Shown here one piece after another: positions 25,236 through 34,595 of a DNA stretch of 64,000 bases. Origin of the DNA: Pantoea rwandensis (GTDB lineage: Bacteria; Pseudomonadota; Gammaproteobacteria; Enterobacterales; Enterobacteriaceae). The stretch covers positions 1 through 64,000 of the forward strand of contig NZ_MLFR01000009.1 in the NCBI RefSeq assembly GCF_002095475.1. The letters are read 5' to 3'. The notes below the pieces were generated by a model. The model saw only the letters and a program-made list of their open reading frames with translations, made no database searches and was not told the origin of the DNA. The number at the start of each line of letters is the position of its first letter. Positions within the stretch are counted from its first letter, which is position 1. The position numbers and the translations under genes were made by a program.

Positions 25236-26135
25236 CTAAGCCAAGCGTAACTTCCGCGCAGTCGGCCAACGCACAAACATCACCATATTCCCTGCCAGAA
25301 TCATCACCAGCCCGATAATCGCATTGCTATGCCATTGGTAACCTTCATAAAAGGTAGACAGTGTCAGGGCGACCAGCGGGAAAAGCAGTGTGCTATACGC
25401 AGCCTGGCTGGCGCCGATACGACCGACTAAGGTGAAATAGGCACCAAAGCCCAGCACCGAACCAAAGATGGCCAGATAACTCATTGCACCCATCCACTGC
25501 AAATTGAGGGCTGGGGCCAGTGAATCGCCGTTTAGCAGTGCCAGCATCGCCATCATGATCGCGCCATACAGCATGGCATAGCTGTTGGTGGTGAGCACAT
25601 CACGCTGGCGACGTTGATGACGCGTAGAGATCATATTGCCCAGTGAAAAGCCCAGTGTACCTAGCGCGCTGAGACCGATACCCCACAATAACTGTGGAGC
25701 CGGATGCGCCGCCTGAATATCATTCCAGAACAGGGCAACGATGCCGCCAAGCCCCAGAATAGCCGCTGGCAACAAGCGAAATGATGGTCGTTGACGAAAG
25801 AATATCCAGCTATTCAGCGCGTTATACAGCACTGCCATGGAGAAAATGACGGACTCCAATCCACTACTGATCCATGCCGCTGCATGGTAGAAGCAGACAA
25901 AATTAAAGCCAAATACACAACAGCCTTGAAGCAGGCAGAATAAGTGATCTTGCTTATCTAACGGGCGCAGGCGTTTTATAACTTTGAGTATCACCAGCAT
26001 CAACACCGATGCCAGCAAGAAACGCCAGAATACCGCGACCAGCACCGGTGTGCTGCCTGCTTCTTGTTGCAAAAAAATGGCAATCCATGTGGTGCCCCAA
26101 ATTAACACCACCGCGAGGTATAACACTATGTTCAT
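25236..26135 (-). CDS. EamA/DMT-family transporter
   Basis: A 299-residue, ten-helix transporter with two EamA repeats. The first begins MNIVLYLAVVLIWGTTWIAI and ends near 130 (SSGLESVIFSMAVLYNALNSW); the second covers about 150-290 (LLWGIGLSALGTLGFSLGNM, YLAIFGSVLGFGAYFTLVGR). DMT members export metabolites or amino acids. I used ATG 26133-26135 (GGAG upstream); longer frames upstream run into the AraC gene's leader. Divergent from an AraC-family regulator 183 bp away, which probably controls it. Substrate unknown. Confidence 0.86.
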   Translation of the reverse strand: MNIVLYLAVVLIWGTTWIAIFLQQEAGSTPVLVAVFWRFLLASVLMLVILKVIKRLRPLDKQDHLFCLLQGCCVFGFNFVCFYHAAAWISSGLESVIFSMAVLYNALNSWIFFRQRPSFRLLPAAILGLGGIVALFWNDIQAAHPAPQLLWGIGLSALGTLGFSLGNMISTRHQRRQRDVLTTNSYAMLYGAIMMAMLALLNGDSLAPALNLQWMGAMSYLAIFGSVLGFGAYFTLVGRIGASQAAYSTLLFPLVALTLSTFYEGYQWHSNAIIGLVMILAGNMVMFVRWPTARKLRLA

Positions 26136-26318
26136 TACAGGCTCTCCAGCACAATCATGCCCCGTAGTGTGTCCGACCTGCTGGACTGCCGCTTGCATGC
26201 CTTTGCGTGTGAATTGCAAAATCTTGCGCATTTTTCCCAAGATGTCCTGCGCTGATCTGTCTTCTGTCCCGCGAGATACGTACACTGAAAGCAATTGAAC
26301 CGCGAGTGAATAGTTTCC

Positions 26319-27194
26319 ATGCCCGATTACCAGACCTTCCACATGTTGCAGCGCCATAAAGCGCAACTGCGCGATAGCGTGCAGTTGACGAGCGGCATTA
26401 AGCTGGCGGCTTGGTTTAACAGTGGCGATCGCGTCACTAATCTCAGTAATCACCATACGCTGAGTCTCTATACGGCGGACGGCTATGATACCTGGCATAA
26501 AACCCCACACGGGTGGCGCAACGGTGGGGGACCGGATCGTTTCTGTCTGATGCCTTCGGGCGTGGAATCGACCTGGGATCTGCGTTCAGATTTGTCATTC
26601 GTGCATCTTTACTGCACCGAAGAACACTTGCGCCATCTGAGTGAACAAATTTGGGATCGCAGCCCCGCGCAACTCAATCTGCACGAGAAGATCTTTTCCG
26701 AGGATGACCGCATTACGCAGCTCTATCGGCATTTCTTGTTAAGTGTTGACTGGCAGCAACCGGCCAACCAACTGATGCTGAGCAGCGCCTCAACGCTATT
26801 GATGACGCATCTGCTTCAGCGTTATAGCGAAGTCCAGTGGCAGGCTCCGCAAGTGCGTGGCGGCTTAGCTCCAGCGGTGCTGCGTCGCGTGCTGGCTTGT
26901 ATCGATGCTCAACTGGACCAACCCCTAACGCTGGCGCAATTAGCTGCCGAAGCCGCCTTGAGTGAATATCACTTTGCACGCATGTTCCGTTGTAGTGTGG
27001 GTGAAGCACCGCATCAATATGTGATGCGCCGCCGCATGGATACCGCATTGCAGCTGTTGAAGTTCAGCACCTTGCCTTTAACGGAGATCGCACTACGTTG
27101 CGGCTTCCACTCCTCAAGCCACTTCAGTAACCGTTTTCGCCAACTCCACGGCGTTACACCTTCGGTGTGGCGTCAAAGCGCGCATCAGGTTTAA
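26319..27194 (+). CDS. AraC-family transcriptional regulator
   Basis: A 291-residue regulator. The N-terminal two thirds form an effector domain with no family I recognise by eye. Residues about 190-285 hold two helix-turn-helix motifs of the AraC type: LTLAQLAAEAALSEYHFARMFR and LTEIALRCGFHSSSHFSNRFR, followed by the typical GVTPSVWR. It diverges from the DMT transporter gene, so it is probably its regulator. The start ATG at 26319 is preceded by a weak AGTTTCC sequence; the next Met is only eight residues in, so the exact start is uncertain. Confidence 0.85.
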   Translation: MPDYQTFHMLQRHKAQLRDSVQLTSGIKLAAWFNSGDRVTNLSNHHTLSLYTADGYDTWHKTPHGWRNGGGPDRFCLMPSGVESTWDLRSDLSFVHLYCTEEHLRHLSEQIWDRSPAQLNLHEKIFSEDDRITQLYRHFLLSVDWQQPANQLMLSSASTLLMTHLLQRYSEVQWQAPQVRGGLAPAVLRRVLACIDAQLDQPLTLAQLAAEAALSEYHFARMFRCSVGEAPHQYVMRRRMDTALQLLKFSTLPLTEIALRCGFHSSSHFSNRFRQLHGVTPSVWRQSAHQV

Positions 27195-27471
27195 TTTCGC
27201 TGTAATTGACTGAAACAGCCAGATTCCACCTGCGAGAATCGTCCCACATTTCATCATCTATGCTTTTAATATGCTGATTTCTTTTTCGCCTCATGTACAA
27301 TGTTGTTCATTAAGGTATTGTTATCATTGTATTAATTACGGTTTCAGCTTATATGGAGAGGTAATGGCTGTTTTGAAGGTGCGGTGTGACACCCTGTTAA
27401 ATAGGGGGAGATTTTTTTCTGAGGATGGCGTGTCCCATTGTCCTAAGTATGGTGATGGAGAGGGAGGAAAC

Positions 27472-27750
27472 ATGCTTGAAGCACGCGTTGTAAAAATTGA
27501 ATCTGATGTCAAATACATCAAACGTGATGTCGATGAGTTAAAGGCCGATGTAAAATCCATTGATAGAAACATGGTTACCATGCTTGCGAAACTGGACTGC
27601 ATCAAAGAGTCGCTCGCTAAAAAGCCCTCAACAGATACCGTCGACAAGAGGATCTCTGAAGCCAAGCTCGCTATTTTACTGGGTGTTCCAGCCTTAATCG
27701 CTATTGGCAGCGCAGTCTACAAGTTGATAGCGCATTTCTATTTCTCTTGA
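27472..27750 (+). CDS. coiled-coil protein with C-terminal membrane anchor
   Basis: A 92-residue protein that I do not recognise as a core enterobacterial gene. Residues 1-60 form a heptad-like coiled coil (MLEARVVKIESDVKYIKRDV, DELKADVKSIDRNMVTMLAK) and residues about 68-88 a single membrane helix (AILLGVPALIAIGSAVYKLI). This layout, coiled coil then membrane anchor, resembles the phage hemolysin/holin accessory XhlA and similar small phage or defence proteins. Start ATG has GGAGGAAAC upstream. An alternative start at 27364 (GAGAGG upstream) would add a Cys-containing N-terminus. It lies between an AraC gene and tRNA-Arg, on the 3' side of the tRNA, where integrating elements usually leave remnants; base use is more AT-rich than the neighbours. 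Confidence 0.65.
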   Translation: MLEARVVKIESDVKYIKRDVDELKADVKSIDRNMVTMLAKLDCIKESLAKKPSTDTVDKRISEAKLAILLGVPALIAIGSAVYKLIAHFYFS

Positions 27751-27979
27751 AGCCCCGGAACTGTCCGGGCTTAGCTAATCTCTTCGCCAGTTATCGAACA
27801 TCCTTGCGAGCGATTTTGATTATTCAATTTGTTTGAGTGTGGGCGGAGTAACCCGGGACGGCGAGAATCAATGACTTGGACGATTATCTGACCGTTAACG
27901 ATGTTACGAGAGGATTATTATGCGCATAACTGAAACTAAGAGAATTTTACGAACGAAGGGAGGATGAAGGAAGGCTATA

Positions 27980-28054
27980 TGGTGTCCCCTGCAGGAATCG
28001 AACCTGCAACTAGCCCTTAGGAGGGGCTCGTTATATCCATTTAACTAAGGAGAC
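27980..28054 (-). tRNA. argW: tRNA-Arg (anticodon CCT)
   Basis: A 75-base tRNA with encoded CCA. Acceptor GTCTCCT pairs with AGGGGAC, one G-T pair included; the anticodon loop is CT-CCT-AA, with the anticodon at plus positions 28019-28021 (agg); the T arm is GCAGG-TTCGATT-CCTGC. The sequence nearly equals E. coli argW, which likewise neighbours yfdC-type genes and is a known integration site for prophages. No second copy of its 3' end is seen in the window. Confidence 0.97.
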
Positions 28055-28140
28055 GCGGCGCGCAGTATAGCGTACCAACCAGCAAAATTTAACCGTGTAA
28101 ATCCTGTTTGCTCAATCTATCAGCAATGTCGTGCCGTAAA

Positions 28141-29061
28141 TCACTGTTGTTTCTTCTGCGCTTTCTCTTTGCGCTTCTGCTCTGCCTTCGCTTTGGCCTT
28201 CGCCGCTTCGCTCATGTCATTACGTATTTGCGCATGGCTGATCAAGGCAAAAATGAGCGTGCCGCCGGTAATATTGCCCAGCAAAGTCGGCAGAGCAAAG
28301 GGCCAGAAGAACTCATACCAAGGAAGCGTGCCGGCAAATACCAGATATAACACCTCAACCGATCCCACCACGATATGCGCCAAATCGCCCAGCGCGACCA
28401 GCCACGTCATCATCACGATGACCACAATTTTCGCCGCGCCTGCATAGGGAAACATCCACACCATGGTGGCAATAATCCAGCCAGAAATGACCGCGTTGGC
28501 GAACATCTCGTGCGGTGGATTGGCCATCACTTTTTCGCTGATCGAGGTAAAGGCTTGGCGTGTGGCATCGTCAAAGATCGGCATATGATTAAATGCCAGC
28601 GCGCCGAGTGCAGTACCAATCAGATTACCCGCCAGTACGACTCCCCAAAGACGCATCAGCAATAAAACATTCCCACCTGTGGGCTTGTGCATCACGGGCA
28701 GTACTGCCGTGACCGTGTTTTCAGTAAACAACTGTTGGCGCGCCATGATCACGATGACAAACCCAAAGGTGTACCCTAGATTCTCGAGTAAAAAACCGCC
28801 CGGCACTTCAGCCAAATGCACGTGGAAAATCCCTTTAGCCATCAGCGAGGCACTCATGGAAAGCCCAGCGGCTACGGCAGACCAAAGCAATGCCATGCCG
28901 TCGCGTTCTAGCTCTTTCTCTCCGTCCTGCCGGATCTCTTCATGGATAGCAGCAGCCCGCGATGGCAGGGCTTCTTCATCCACCTCAATCTCTTTCCCTT
29001 GCTCTTTTTCCTCACTCTCAACATCGTTGTCATGTTCTGAAATGGATTGTGATGGCTTCAT
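28141..29061 (-). CDS. yfdC: YfdC, formate/nitrite transporter family
   Basis: A 306-residue inner-membrane protein of the FNT (FocA/NirC-like) family. About the first 50 residues are cytosolic and acidic (DNDVESEEKEQGKEIEVDEE); then six transmembrane helices follow, including GLSMSASLMAKGIFHVHL and the family segments ARQQLFTENTVTAVLPV and ANAVISGWIIATMVWMFPYA. The tail is Lys/Ala-rich (KAKAKAEQKRKEKAQKK). It matches E. coli YfdC (310 aa), a predicted inner-membrane protein of unproven substrate. I chose ATG 29059-29061 (GGGGA four bases upstream). Stands alone, with the tRNA gene downstream. Confidence 0.92.
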   Translation of the reverse strand: MKPSQSISEHDNDVESEEKEQGKEIEVDEEALPSRAAAIHEEIRQDGEKELERDGMALLWSAVAAGLSMSASLMAKGIFHVHLAEVPGGFLLENLGYTFGFVIVIMARQQLFTENTVTAVLPVMHKPTGGNVLLLMRLWGVVLAGNLIGTALGALAFNHMPIFDDATRQAFTSISEKVMANPPHEMFANAVISGWIIATMVWMFPYAGAAKIVVIVMMTWLVALGDLAHIVVGSVEVLYLVFAGTLPWYEFFWPFALPTLLGNITGGTLIFALISHAQIRNDMSEAAKAKAKAEQKRKEKAQKKQQ

Positions 29062-29305
29062 GTTTTCCCCGAGTGATAATGCCAATGCGTAATAAGCGTA
29101 GACGGTTTTATCAAGGGCGAAATGTTACTTAGATTCAAATTAAGAGTAACAAGATTTTAACTGAGGCGATTTTTTGAGCAGATATCTGAGATGATGCGCA
29201 CGAATCCCCCCTTTTAGGGAAGTGAGAGCTAACTCACAGACTTCGGCCCACAGATTCATTGTGGTATTATCGCCGCCTTATTTCACAGCTGCGATTCCCT
29301 CTTTC

Positions 29306-29920
29306 ATGCTCAAAGTCATTAATCTCTCATGCGTTCGCGATGAGCGAACCCTGTTTCATGGGCTGAGCTTCCATGTACAACCGGGTGACATTGTGCAAAT
29401 TGAAGGTCCTAACGGGGCAGGAAAAACCTCACTACTGCGTCTGCTGGCCGGGTTAAGCCGGGCAGAGGAAGGTGAGGTAATGTGGCAATCGCAGCCGATT
29501 CATCAACAGCGTGAGATGTGGCATCAAAACCTGCTTTATCTTGGCCATCATCCCGGCGTTAAGTCGGTACTCTCTCCCTTGGAAAACCTGCATTTCTGGC
29601 ATGGAAACCATGATGAAGAGGCGATTTTTGATGCTCTGGAGCAGGTCAATTTGTTGGGGTATGAAGAAGTGCCTGTCGCGCAATTGTCAGCCGGACAGCA
29701 ACGTCGTGTTGCGCTGGCACGCCTGTGGCTTAGCCCGGCAAAAGTATGGATTCTGGATGAACCCCTCACGGCTATCGATAAAGGCGGCGTGGAGAAATTA
29801 ATGGCCCGCTTCGCAGAACATGCCGATAACGGTGGCGCAGTCATTTTGACGACGCATCAGGATTTGCCTGGTGACGCTGAACGTGTGCGTAAAATTCGTC
29901 TGACTTCGGAGTGGGCTTGA
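29306..29920 (+). CDS. ccmA: cytochrome c maturation ABC transporter ATPase CcmA
   Basis: A 204-residue ATPase of the CcmABCD complex, which releases heme-loaded CcmE. Walker A GPNGAGKT is at residues 34-41, signature [14 protein letters not shown] near 135-148, Walker B WILDEP near 155 and the switch His in TTHQD. ATG 29306 gives the normal length (E. coli 207); upstream Met codons lie in noncoding leader. The stop overlaps the ccmB start (TGATG). First gene of a nine-gene operon running on the plus strand; its promoter should lie in 29086-29305, where I see no clear consensus. Confidence 0.95.
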   Translation: MLKVINLSCVRDERTLFHGLSFHVQPGDIVQIEGPNGAGKTSLLRLLAGLSRAEEGEVMWQSQPIHQQREMWHQNLLYLGHHPGVKSVLSPLENLHFWHGNHDEEAIFDALEQVNLLGYEEVPVAQLSAGQQRRVALARLWLSPAKVWILDEPLTAIDKGGVEKLMARFAEHADNGGAVILTTHQDLPGDAERVRKIRLTSEWA

Positions 29921-30579
29921 TGTTAGGTCGGGTGATTCAGCGCGAATTAAAGATCGCTTTCCGCAGCGGCGCAGAGGTGATCAATCCGCTGTGGTTCTTC
30001 CTGATTGTTATCACGCTGTTTCCGTTAGGTATCGGTCCGGATCCGCAGCAGCTGGCGCGCATTGCGCCAGGCGTGGCATGGGTCGCCGCCTTATTAGCGT
30101 CGCTGCTGGCGCTGGAACGTCTGTTCCGTGACGATTTTCTGGATGGTTCACTCGAGCAATTACTTTTGCTGCCCACGCCACTTCCTGTGACGGTATTGGG
30201 AAAAGTGATTGCTCACTGGCTGATTACCGGTCTACCGCTGATTTTGTTATCGCCGCTAGCGGCACTGCTGCTATCACTGGATTTTTCCGGCTGGCGTGCC
30301 ATGGCGCTGACGTTATTGCTGGGTACGCCAACCCTGAGTTTCTTAGGTGCAATTGGCACAGGTCTGACGGTCGGGCTGCGGCGTGGCGGCGTATTACTGA
30401 GTTTACTGGTATTGCCCTTGTCGATACCGGTTTTAATTTTTGCTAGCGCGGCGATTGATGCCGCCGGCCAAGGGTTGCCGATCGGAGGTTATCTGGCAAT
30501 TCTTGGCGCGATGCTGGCAGTGAGCGCAACACTTTCGCCGTTTGCAACTGCTGCGGCTCTGCGTATTAGTCTGCACTAA
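29920..30579 (+). CDS. ccmB: heme exporter membrane subunit CcmB
   Basis: A 219-residue, six-helix inner-membrane permease partner of CcmA. The N-terminus [20 protein letters not shown], the FFLIVITLFPLGIGPDP stretch and LFRDDFLDGSLEQLLLLPTP are characteristic CcmB sequences. ATG 29920 overlaps the ccmA stop, as TGATG, which fits coupled translation and E. coli length (220). Confidence 0.95.
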   Translation: MLGRVIQRELKIAFRSGAEVINPLWFFLIVITLFPLGIGPDPQQLARIAPGVAWVAALLASLLALERLFRDDFLDGSLEQLLLLPTPLPVTVLGKVIAHWLITGLPLILLSPLAALLLSLDFSGWRAMALTLLLGTPTLSFLGAIGTGLTVGLRRGGVLLSLLVLPLSIPVLIFASAAIDAAGQGLPIGGYLAILGAMLAVSATLSPFATAAALRISLH

Positions 30580-30634
30580 TCCTTGCGGCCCCAGAGCAGC
30601 AGGATTTTTAATTCTTTAAATGTGAGCTATGCAA

Positions 30635-31375
30635 ATGTGGAAATGGTTACACCAGTGGGGAAAGCCTGAGCGGCTTTACCAACTATGCGGTCGCTTGATT
30701 CCGTGGTTCGCGGTGCTTGGCGTGGCGACGCTGCTACTCGGTTGGGTGTGGGGTTTCGGCTTCGCACCGGCTGATTATCAGCAAGGCGACAGCTTCCGAA
30801 TTATGTACATTCACGTGCCTGCGGCGATGTGGTCAATGGGCGTCTATGCCTCGATGGCGATTGCGGCGTTCATTGGCCTGGTCTGGCAGATGAAGACAGC
30901 GGATTTGGTATCAGCAGCGATGGCTCCAGTGGGGGCGGTGTTTACCTTTATCGCCCTGATCACCGGTTCCGCATGGGGTAAACCGATGTGGGGTACCTGG
31001 TGGATCTGGGATGCCCGGTTGACCTCTGAGCTGGTGCTGCTCTTTCTTTATATGGGCGTGATTGCGCTCTATCACTCCTTCGACGATCGCCGTACGGCAG
31101 GGCGTGCCGCCGGTATCTTGATTCTCGTCGGCGTGGTTAACCTGCCAATTATTCACTTCTCGGTTCAGTGGTGGAACACGCTGCATCAGGGGTCTTCCGG
31201 CATTCTGCAGCAGGCGATCGCGCCAAGTATGCGTACCCCGCTGCGTTGGGCCATCCTCGGCTATCTGCTGGTGTTCGTTGCGCTGACGCTGATGCGTCTG
31301 CGAAACCTGATCTTGTTCACTGAACGTCATCGCCCTTGGGCAATTGATGTGGCTCAGGGAGGGCGCAAAGCATGA
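30635..31375 (+). CDS. ccmC: heme-handling protein CcmC
   Basis: A 246-residue, six-helix protein of the heme-handling (HHP) family that delivers heme to CcmE. The WWD motif is present as WGTWWIWDARLTSELVLLFLY, with conserved His60 (MYIHVPAAMW) and a second His in NLPIIHFSVQWW. I chose ATG 30635 because it aligns with the E. coli start MWKTLHQL and lies eight bases after GAG; ATG 30629, two codons earlier, is possible. Confidence 0.94.
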   Translation: MWKWLHQWGKPERLYQLCGRLIPWFAVLGVATLLLGWVWGFGFAPADYQQGDSFRIMYIHVPAAMWSMGVYASMAIAAFIGLVWQMKTADLVSAAMAPVGAVFTFIALITGSAWGKPMWGTWWIWDARLTSELVLLFLYMGVIALYHSFDDRRTAGRAAGILILVGVVNLPIIHFSVQWWNTLHQGSSGILQQAIAPSMRTPLRWAILGYLLVFVALTLMRLRNLILFTERHRPWAIDVAQGGRKA

Positions 31376-31605
31376 CGCCAGCCTTCTCGTCGTGGAGCGA
31401 TTTCTTCGCTATGGGCGGCTATGCCTTCTATGTCTGGCTCGCCGTTATCCTCACGTTGATTCCATTGATCGGTCTGGTGCTGCACACCGTGCTGTTTCGT
31501 CGCCGCTTGCTGGCCGAAATTCGCCAACGCCAATCCAGGGAGCGCCGCATTCGCGACGCGAAATCGAAAAAAGCTGCCAGTGAAGCAGCAGGAGAATCTG
31601 TGTGA
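31372..31605 (+). CDS. ccmD: heme exporter accessory protein CcmD
   Basis: A 77-residue small membrane protein stabilising CcmC-CcmE. It has the family layout: [20 protein letters not shown] (one helix), then a basic cytosolic tail ([20 protein letters not shown]). Starts by ATGA overlap with the ccmC stop. Confidence 0.93.
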   Translation: MTPAFSSWSDFFAMGGYAFYVWLAVILTLIPLIGLVLHTVLFRRRLLAEIRQRQSRERRIRDAKSKKAASEAAGESV

Positions 31606-32087
31606 ATATTCGTCGTCGTAACCGCCTGTATGTGGTGGTAGCGATTTTGGTCGGCTTAGGCTTGGCCACAACGCTGGTGATGTACGCACTGCGTTCCAAC
31701 ATCGATCTGTTTTACACCCCGAGTGAAATTCTTTACGGCAAAGGCGAGGCGCATCAGATGCCTGAAACCGGGCAGCGTTTGCGCGTTGGCGGCATGGTCA
31801 TGCCGGGCAGCGTGAAGCGTGATCCGAAAACCTTGGCAGTATCTTTCAAATTGTATGATGCCAATGGCGTGATCAGCGTGAGTTATGAAGGCATCCTGCC
31901 GGACCTGTTCCGTGAAGGGCAGGGCGTTGTCGCGCAAGGCGTACTGGAAGACGGTAACCTGGTGAACGCCAAAGAAGTGCTGGCCAAGCATGATGAAAAA
32001 TACACGCCGCCAGAAATTGAAGATGCGATGAAGCAAAACCATAAAGGACCTGCAGCCGCTTATCAGCAGGCAGGTGCACAATCATGA
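31602..32087 (+). CDS. ccmE: periplasmic heme chaperone CcmE
   Basis: A 161-residue, membrane-anchored periplasmic OB-fold protein. It binds heme covalently through His130 in the motif VLAKHDEKY with Tyr134, identical in position to E. coli CcmE. One N-terminal helix ([20 protein letters not shown]). The start is GTG at 31602, overlapping the ccmD stop as GTGA; there is no ATG nearby that gives the conserved [10 protein letters not shown]-terminus. Confidence 0.95.
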   Translation: MNIRRRNRLYVVVAILVGLGLATTLVMYALRSNIDLFYTPSEILYGKGEAHQMPETGQRLRVGGMVMPGSVKRDPKTLAVSFKLYDANGVISVSYEGILPDLFREGQGVVAQGVLEDGNLVNAKEVLAKHDEKYTPPEIEDAMKQNHKGPAAAYQQAGAQS

Positions 32088-34041
32088 TTCCAGAAATTGG
32101 TAGCTTTTTATTGTGTCTGGCGCTGGGATTGTCGCTGCTGTTAAGTGTCTACCCGCTGTGGGGCGCAGCCCGTCAGGATGCACGTTTGATGGCAATGGCA
32201 CGTCCGCTGGCGTGGGGCATGTTTGCCTGTATCGCCGCCGCTTTCCTGGTGTTAGTCCATGCCTTTATCGTCAACGACTTCACCGTGGGCTACGTCGCCA
32301 CTAACTCCAACACTCTGCTGCCGGTTTACTACCGTATTGCAGCAACCTGGGGCGCACACGAGGGTTCATTGCTGCTGTGGGTGCTGCTGCTCAGCACCTG
32401 GACAGTGGCGGTAGCGATTTTCAGTCGCAGTATGCCGCAAGATGCGTTGGCACGGGTGTTAGCTGTAATGGGGATGATTAACCTTGGCTTCTTGCTGTTT
32501 ATCGTCCTGACTTCAAATCCATTCACTCGCACTCTGCCCAACTTCCCGATTGATGGTAGCGACCTGAATCCGATGCTGCAGGATATTGGTCTGATTTTCC
32601 ATCCACCTTTGCTGTATATGGGATACGTTGGTTTCTCGGTCGCGTTCGCCTTTGCCATTGCGTCATTGATGGCGGGACGTCTGGATACCGCGTGGGCCCG
32701 CTGGTCACGCCCCTGGACCACTGCTGCATGGGTGTTCCTGACGATTGGTATCGTGCTCGGCTCGGCTTGGGCCTATTACGAACTTGGCTGGGGTGGCTGG
32801 TGGTTCTGGGATCCGGTCGAAAATGCGTCCTTCATGCCATGGCTGGCCGGTACGGCGCTGATGCACTCGCTGGCCGTGACGGAAAAACGCGGCAGTTTCA
32901 AATCCTGGACGGTACTGCTGGCGATTACGGCCTTCTCGCTCAGCCTGTTGGGCACCTTCCTGGTGCGTTCCGGCGTGCTGGTCTCTGTGCACTCATTTGC
33001 CTCCGACCCGGCACGTGGCATGTTCATCCTTGCCTTCCTGGTGATTGTGATTGGTAGCTCGTTGCTGCTCTACGCCCTGAAAGGCGGCAAGGTGCGCAGC
33101 CGAGTACAAAGCGAAATCTGGTCGCGCGAATCCTTCCTGCTGGGCAACAATGTTCTGCTGATTGCTGCGATGTTGGTGGTGTTGCTCGGGACGTTGTTGC
33201 CACTGGTTCACAAGCAGCTTGGACTGGGTAGCATTTCAGTCGGTGAACCGTTCTTCAACACCATGTTTACTTGGTTAATGGCACCTTTTGCCTGATGCTG
33301 GGCATTGGACCGCTGGTGCGCTGGCGTCGTGATGAGCCACAAAAATTGTGGAAACGTCTTGGCGTGGGCCTGCTGGTCACTTTGATCCTGTCAATCGCGC
33401 TGCCTTGGCTGCTGCAGGATCGCATTGAGGCGATGACGGTCATCGGTCTGCTGATGGCGATTTGGGTGATTCTGTTGACGCTGATGGAACTGCACGAACG
33501 CGCCACGCATCGTCATAGTTTCTTTAAAGGTCTGCGCCATCTGACGCGCAGCCACTGGGGCATGGTGCTGGGGCATCTCGGTGTGGCCGTGACCGTGGTC
33601 GGCATCGCCTTTAGCACACAATACAGTGTAGAGCGCGATGTGCGTATGAAGTCGGGCGATACCGTTGACATCCACAACTATCATTTCATTTTCCGTGATG
33701 TCCATAACCTGCAAGGGCCCAACTACAGCGGCGGTGTAGCGATTATCGACGTCACCCGCAACGGTAAACCTGAAGCGGTACTGCATGCAGAAAAACGCTT
33801 CTACACCGCGGCGCGTACCATGATGACAGAAGCGGCGATCAGTGGCGGATTCACCCGAGATCTCTACGCAGCGCTCGGTGAAGAGCTGGATGATGGTTCA
33901 TGGGCCGTGCGCATTTACTATAAACCGTTTGTTCGCTGGATATGGTTCGGCGGGGTCTTTATGGCGGTGGGCGGCCTGTTCTGTCTGTTCGACCCGCGCT
34001 ACCGCTCGCGCAAAAAAGCGCAGCGGGAGGAGCTGGCATGA
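32084..34041 (+). pseudogene. ccmF: cytochrome c heme lyase subunit CcmF, frameshifted
   Basis: CcmF is the large membrane subunit of heme lyase, with a WWD motif. The first part (32084-33295, 403 codons) contains [19 protein letters not shown] and ends ...FTWLMAPFA, then a stop. The remaining protein continues at once in the next frame ([20 protein letters not shown] to 34041). Adding one C in the GCC-TGATG stretch at 33290-33295 restores the expected APFALMLGIG, giving 652 residues (E. coli 647). The genes before and after are intact, and CcmF is essential for c-type cytochromes, so a single-base sequencing loss is the simplest explanation; a real mutation would abolish cytochrome c maturation. 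Confidence 0.87.
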
Positions 34042-34595
34042 ATAAGAAAATACTGTTTATCCCGCTAGTGTTGTTCCTGTTCTTAGCGGCAGCGTTAATG
34101 TGGCAGCTGTCACGTAACGCCAACGGTGACGATCCGACCCTGTTGGAATCTGCCTTGATTGGCAAACCCGTACCCGTGTTTAAGCTTGAAGCGCTCGATA
34201 AACCGGGAAAAATCTACGATCAGCAGGTCCTTACCGACGGTAAACCGATTCTGCTAAATGTTTGGGCCACCTGGTGTCCAACCTGCCGCGCCGAGCATCA
34301 ATACCTGAATACGCTGGCCGAAAAAGGTGTGCGTGTGGTGGGGCTGAATTACAAAGACGATCGCACAAAAGCGGTCACCTGGCTGAATACGTTAGGCAAC
34401 CCTTACGCGCTCAGTTTGTATGATGGTGATGGGATGCTGGGCCTGGATCTTGGCGTATACGGCGCACCGGAAACCTTTCTTATCGATGGTCACGGCATTA
34501 TCCGTTATCGCCATGCGGGCGATATGAATGACCGCGTATGGAATGAAGAAGTGAAACCGCTGTGGGATAAATACAGCAAAGGAGCGGGCGCGTGA
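34038..34595 (+). CDS. ccmG: thiol:disulfide interchange protein CcmG (DsbE)
   Basis: A 185-residue membrane-anchored periplasmic thioredoxin. N-terminal helix (ILFIPLVLFLFLAAALMW), then the active site WATWCPTC with Cys80 and Cys83, and the cis-Pro region YGAPETFLIDG. It reduces apocytochrome c or CcmH. ATG 34038 overlaps the ccmF stop (ATGA) with GGGAGGAG upstream. Confidence 0.95.
   Translation: MNKKILFIPLVLFLFLAAALMWQLSRNANGDDPTLLESALIGKPVPVFKLEALDKPGKIYDQQVLTDGKPILLNVWATWCPTCRAEHQYLNTLAEKGVRVVGLNYKDDRTKAVTWLNTLGNPYALSLYDGDGMLGLDLGVYGAPETFLIDGHGIIRYRHAGDMNDRVWNEEVKPLWDKYSKGAGA

Noticed and set aside
27271-27471. N-terminal extension of the coiled-coil protein
   Set aside because: The extra residues lack structure and the internal ATG has the far better ribosome site (GGAGG).
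33271-34041. Separate gene downstream of ccmF
   Set aside because: Its protein is the continuation of CcmF in another frame, not an independent gene.
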